Positions 4,587 to 7,508 of a stretch of DNA of 7,508 nucleotides are shown here, piece by piece (position 1 is the first letter of the stretch; every line of letters begins with the position of its first letter). Both the position numbers and the translations under genes were made by a program. The DNA is taken from NCBI GenBank assembly GCA_002071245.1, contig MWEV01000051.1:1-7508 (forward strand), read 5' to 3'. The notes under the pieces were generated by a model that was not told where the DNA came from, made no database searches, and saw only the letters and a program-made list of their open reading frames with translations. This stretch comes from Deltaproteobacteria bacterium ADurb.Bin026 (GTDB taxonomy: Bacteria > Desulfobacterota > Syntrophorhabdia > Syntrophorhabdales > Syntrophorhabdaceae).

Positions 4587-7508
4587 TTACAACCTATCCC
4601 CTGTGCCCTCAGGCGATTGTGTTGCCGGTATTTCCAACGGTACTTTAATATCTTTTGATTCTTTATGGACAAACTTTTCAACTACATAAAAGGTAACAGG
4701 TATCAGAAATATGGCAATCAAAGTTGCCGCAAGCATGCCTCCTATTACCACAGTACCAAGAATTTGCCTTGATATAGCCCCGGATCCTGATGCGATTGCC
4801 AGAGGTACCGTCCCGAGTATAAATGCAAAGGCCGTCATCAGAATGGGCCGCAGGCGCAGCCTTGCACCATCAAGGGCTGCTTTGACAATCGGGTCTCCTT
4901 CTTCAAATTTTGTCTTTGCAAATTCCACAATGAGTATGGCGTTTTTTGCAGCAAGTCCGATAAGCATTACAAGACCTATCTGGGCATATACATTATTTTC
5001 AAAACCCCTGATGAGAAGTCCAAGAAAAGCGCCCATCACAGCGATAGGGGTACCAAGCAGGACACTGAAGGGTAAAGACCAGCTTTCATACTGTGCAGCA
5101 AGAATAAGAAAAACAAAAAGAAGAGATAGTCCAAAAATGACTGTTGGAGAGATACCTTCGACTGCAACCTTTTGTTGGTATGACATTCCCATATAATCAA
5201 AACCCATCTCTGTGGGCATCGTCTTGTGAAAAACATCTTCAAGCGCTGACATTGCCTGTTGGGAACTATAATCCCTTGCCTGAATAACATTGATCTGGGC
5301 TGCCCTGTATTCATTGTATCGGAGAGTGAATTCTGGGCCTGATGTCTGTTCAATGGTGACGAGGGTATTCAAAGGAACCATCTGGCCGGAATTGTTTCTC
5401 ACATAGAATTGTTTGATATTTTCAGCCTTTGTCCTGTAATCCCCATCTGCGAGCGCATAGACCTGCCATTGACGTCCAAAGCGGTTGAAATAGTTGACAA
5501 AGGGGCCACCCATAAATGCCTGCAATGTCTGATAAACATCTCCAAGGTTTACTCCTTGTTTTAATACCTTGCTCTTATCGATGTTTGCATATATCTGGGG
5601 CACATTCGATGAAAATGATGTGTTTATGGATGCAAACTCTGGTCTCTTACGGGCTTCATCGAGAAACCTGCGAAGATTTTCAGCGAGAAAATCGATTCCT
5701 TTTCCTGCCCGATCTTCAAGCATGAACGTAATACCACCGGAGGTCCCTATGCCCGGTATGGCTGGCGGTGAAAAGGCAAATGTCTGGGCGGACGGTATCT
5801 TTGATAATTCTTGATTGACATGCGCCATTATAGCGGAATAGCGTTCCTCTTTCTTCTTGCGTTCGTGCCATGGTTTGAGGGTTACAGAAAAGTATGCATT
5901 ATACGTTGTATTTACCTGACTCAGTGTGCTGTAACCCACAATTGTGTTGAATACCTGTACGCCAGGAGTATTTTTTAATATATCCTCTATTTTCTTGCAT
6001 GTAGCATCGAGGCGTTGCAGAGAAGACGCATCGGGTAATTGTACGTCAAGATAAAAATAACCCTGGTCCTCCTCGGGAAGAAAACCACTGGGAAGTTTCG
6101 CGCCAAAAAGTACAACTCCAATCCCTACGACCAGTAAAAACAAAAGACTCCTCTTTGCTTTCTTTATCAAAAATGCACATATACCTACATAGCCATCTGT
6201 TGCTCGTGCAAATAAACGGTTAAACCCTCCAAAAAAGGTTCCCAACACACCCTTTGTCTTTTCTTTTGGCCTTAGAAGCATTGCTGCAAGGGCAGGACTG
6301 AGACTTAAGGCATTGAAGGCAGATAACAACATCGATACCGCAATAGTCACTGCAAATTGTTGGTACAATCTGCCTGTTATTCCAGGTATGAAGGCGGTGG
6401 GTACAAAAACAGCGGCAAGAATTAAGGCTATTGCGACAACTGGGCCGGAAACTTCATCCATTGCCTTTATGGTTGCATCTCTGGGAGACATGCCTTCTTC
6501 AATATGATGTTCCACTGCCTCAACAACAACAATTGCATCATCGACTACCAAGCCTATCGCTAGCACCAGACCAAAAAGGGATAATGTATTGATGGAAAAA
6601 CCGAGTAGAGGAAATACTGCAAACGTGCCAATCAGAGATACTGGAACAGCAACAAGTGGGATTAACGTTGCCCTCCATCCTTGCAAAAATATGAACACGA
6701 CAAAGATGACAAGAAGTACCGCTTCCCAAAGTGTTGTCACGATTTCTTTTATGCCTTCCGTTACTGCCAATGTTGTATCGAGAGATACCTTATAATCGAG
6801 ATCCTGAGGAAAGCGTTTTTTCATATCCTCAAGAAGTTTCTTGACGCCCTTTGCTGCATCAATCGCATTGGAACCTGGTAATTGATAGATCGCCAAGATT
6901 GCTGCGGGAGCGCCATTCATTCTACCTATGATATTGTACATTTGAGAGCCAAGCTCAACTTTTGCCACATCTTTGATTCTAACGATTGAGCCGTCTGGTT
7001 TTGCCCTTACAATTATATTGCCAAACTCTTCTTCTGTAATCATGCGGCCCTGTGCTTTTAACGTATATGTAAATTCCTGGCCTTTGGGCACCGGTTCCGC
7101 TCCTATCTGTCCTACAGGATTAACCTTATTTTGGACATTAAGCGCATGCCATATATCTGTAGCTGTGATCTCAAGCTTTGCAAGTTGGTCTGGTTTCATC
7201 CATATTCGCATGGCATATTGGCCTGCACCAAAGACCTGTACCTGTCCGACACCAGGGGTACGGGTTAAAGGATCATTTATATTTATATAGGCATAGTTGG
7301 CAAGAAATGTTGCATCATACGTGCCCTTGGGAGAATAAAGCGTAACAAGCATCAGTGGACTTGAAAGCGATTTTGGATTTGTTATCCCATACCTTCTTAC
7401 GCTCTTAGGCAATTGGCTTTGAGCCTGTTCTTGGCGCATCTGAGTAAGGACCTGGTCAATATTAGGATCTGTTGATACGTCAAAGGCAACCCTTAAGTTC
7501 ATCTGTCC
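4587..7508 (-). CDS. RND efflux pump inner-membrane transporter, HAE1/AcrB family (pump 1, 5' end cut by window edge)
   Basis: This is the same transporter class as pump 2, lying immediately upstream of it. The frame is open to the right edge (Gly-Gln precede the Met codon at 7502), so that Met is internal. Alignment with pump 2 needs no gap and shows about 85 N-terminal residues missing, including TM1. The 973 visible residues imply a full protein of about 1058. In pump 2 numbering the relay residues are present: Asp408-Asp409 (GLVVDDAIVVVEA), Lys940 (GLAAKNAIL) and Arg970/Thr977 (RLRPILMT). The C-terminus runs 17 residues past pump 2, with a hydrophilic tail ending EGTGDRL. One oddity is the loop at 825-831, NVIQARD, where pump 2 has FGNAAPG, a motif conserved across much of the family. 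Residues 884-950 share near-identical DNA with pump 2. An adaptor gene would be expected further upstream, outside the window. Confidence 0.96.
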   Translation of the reverse strand, partial: GQMNLRVAFDVSTDPNIDQVLTQMRQEQAQSQLPKSVRRYGITNPKSLSSPLMLVTLYSPKGTYDATFLANYAYININDPLTRTPGVGQVQVFGAGQYAMRIWMKPDQLAKLEITATDIWHALNVQNKVNPVGQIGAEPVPKGQEFTYTLKAQGRMITEEEFGNIIVRAKPDGSIVRIKDVAKVELGSQMYNIIGRMNGAPAAILAIYQLPGSNAIDAAKGVKKLLEDMKKRFPQDLDYKVSLDTTLAVTEGIKEIVTTLWEAVLLVIFVVFIFLQGWRATLIPLVAVPVSLIGTFAVFPLLGFSINTLSLFGLVLAIGLVVDDAIVVVEAVEHHIEEGMSPRDATIKAMDEVSGPVVAIALILAAVFVPTAFIPGITGRLYQQFAVTIAVSMLLSAFNALSLSPALAAMLLRPKEKTKGVLGTFFGGFNRLFARATDGYVGICAFLIKKAKRSLLFLLVVGIGVVLFGAKLPSGFLPEEDQGYFYLDVQLPDASSLQRLDATCKKIEDILKNTPGVQVFNTIVGYSTLSQVNTTYNAYFSVTLKPWHERKKKEERYSAIMAHVNQELSKIPSAQTFAFSPPAIPGIGTSGGITFMLEDRAGKGIDFLAENLRRFLDEARKRPEFASINTSFSSNVPQIYANIDKSKVLKQGVNLGDVYQTLQAFMGGPFVNYFNRFGRQWQVYALADGDYRTKAENIKQFYVRNNSGQMVPLNTLVTIEQTSGPEFTLRYNEYRAAQINVIQARDYSSQQAMSALEDVFHKTMPTEMGFDYMGMSYQQKVAVEGISPTVIFGLSLLFVFLILAAQYESWSLPFSVLLGTPIAVMGAFLGLLIRGFENNVYAQIGLVMLIGLAAKNAILIVEFAKTKFEEGDPIVKAALDGARLRLRPILMTAFAFILGTVPLAIASGSGAISRQILGTVVIGGMLAATLIAIFLIPVTFYVVEKFVHKESKDIKVPLEIPATQSPEGTGDRL
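4915..5114 (-). repeat. Direct-repeat copy B: 200-base near-identical tract within pump 1
   Basis: This is the partner of 1707-1906 at a constant offset of 3208 bases, which is also the offset of the whole gene-to-gene alignment. It encodes TM8-TM10 of pump 1. Just outside it, pump 1 and pump 2 differ heavily: at the high-coordinate end pump 1 encodes Leu-Leu-Phe where pump 2 has Leu-Phe-Cys, and at the low-coordinate end TKFEEGDPIVK faces MEYEKGTPLIE. Confidence 0.95.

Noticed and set aside
4711..5196. Long plus-strand reading frame of 161 codons opposite pump 1, with a similar 125-codon frame at 1611-1988 opposite pump 2.
   Set aside because: Both are antisense shadows of strongly conserved RND coding sequence. 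Their resemblance to each other comes from the near-identical 200-base tract, not from a shared antisense gene.
7500..7502. Met codon at 7502 as the start of pump 1.
   Set aside because: The frame continues upstream (Gly-Gln) and matches residues 86-88 of pump 2, so this is an internal Met of a gene cut by the window edge.

Overview
The window is a minus-strand segment of a tripartite multidrug or solute efflux locus from a diderm (Gram-negative-type) bacterium. In transcription order, from high to low coordinates, it holds: (1) an RND inner-membrane pump of the HAE1/AcrB type whose 5' end lies beyond the right edge (4587-7508); (2) a second, complete, closely related RND pump (1430-4555); and (3) an outer-membrane efflux lipoprotein of the OprM/NodT type whose 3' end lies beyond the left edge (1-1328). 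The gaps are 31 and 101 bases and no terminator is visible, so the three genes look co-transcribed. I found no RNA gene, mobile element or CRISPR array. No stretch above 300 bases lacks a gene.

By family knowledge the pumps take substrate from the periplasm or inner-membrane leaflet, driven by proton import. The outer-membrane protein forms the exit duct. The periplasmic adaptor (MFP/HlyD-like) that such machines need is not in the window and would be expected just upstream of the first pump. Both pumps keep the transmembrane proton-relay residues (Asp pair in TM4, Lys in TM10, Arg/Thr in TM11). The order RND-RND-OMF recalls MdtBC/MuxBC-type loci, where two RND paralogues form one mixed trimer. 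That is an inference here, not a demonstration.

The two pump genes align without net length change at a constant offset of 3208 bases, so they are a tandem duplication. Most of the alignment is well diverged at synonymous sites, but one 200-base block (1707-1906 versus 4915-5114) differs at a single base and has sharp edges. This is a strong candidate for recent gene conversion. It covers TM8 to TM10, including the essential lysine. A second oddity is a cluster of non-conservative changes in pump 1 at a normally conserved Ala-Pro-Gly loop.

The organism cannot be named from this sequence. Base composition is moderate (about mid-40s % G+C by eye). The proteins resemble the broad HAE1 group seen in deltaproteobacteria-like, acidobacterial and planctomycete genomes more than enterobacterial AcrB. 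Overall this is a recognisable efflux operon, and I do not see a new class of system in it.
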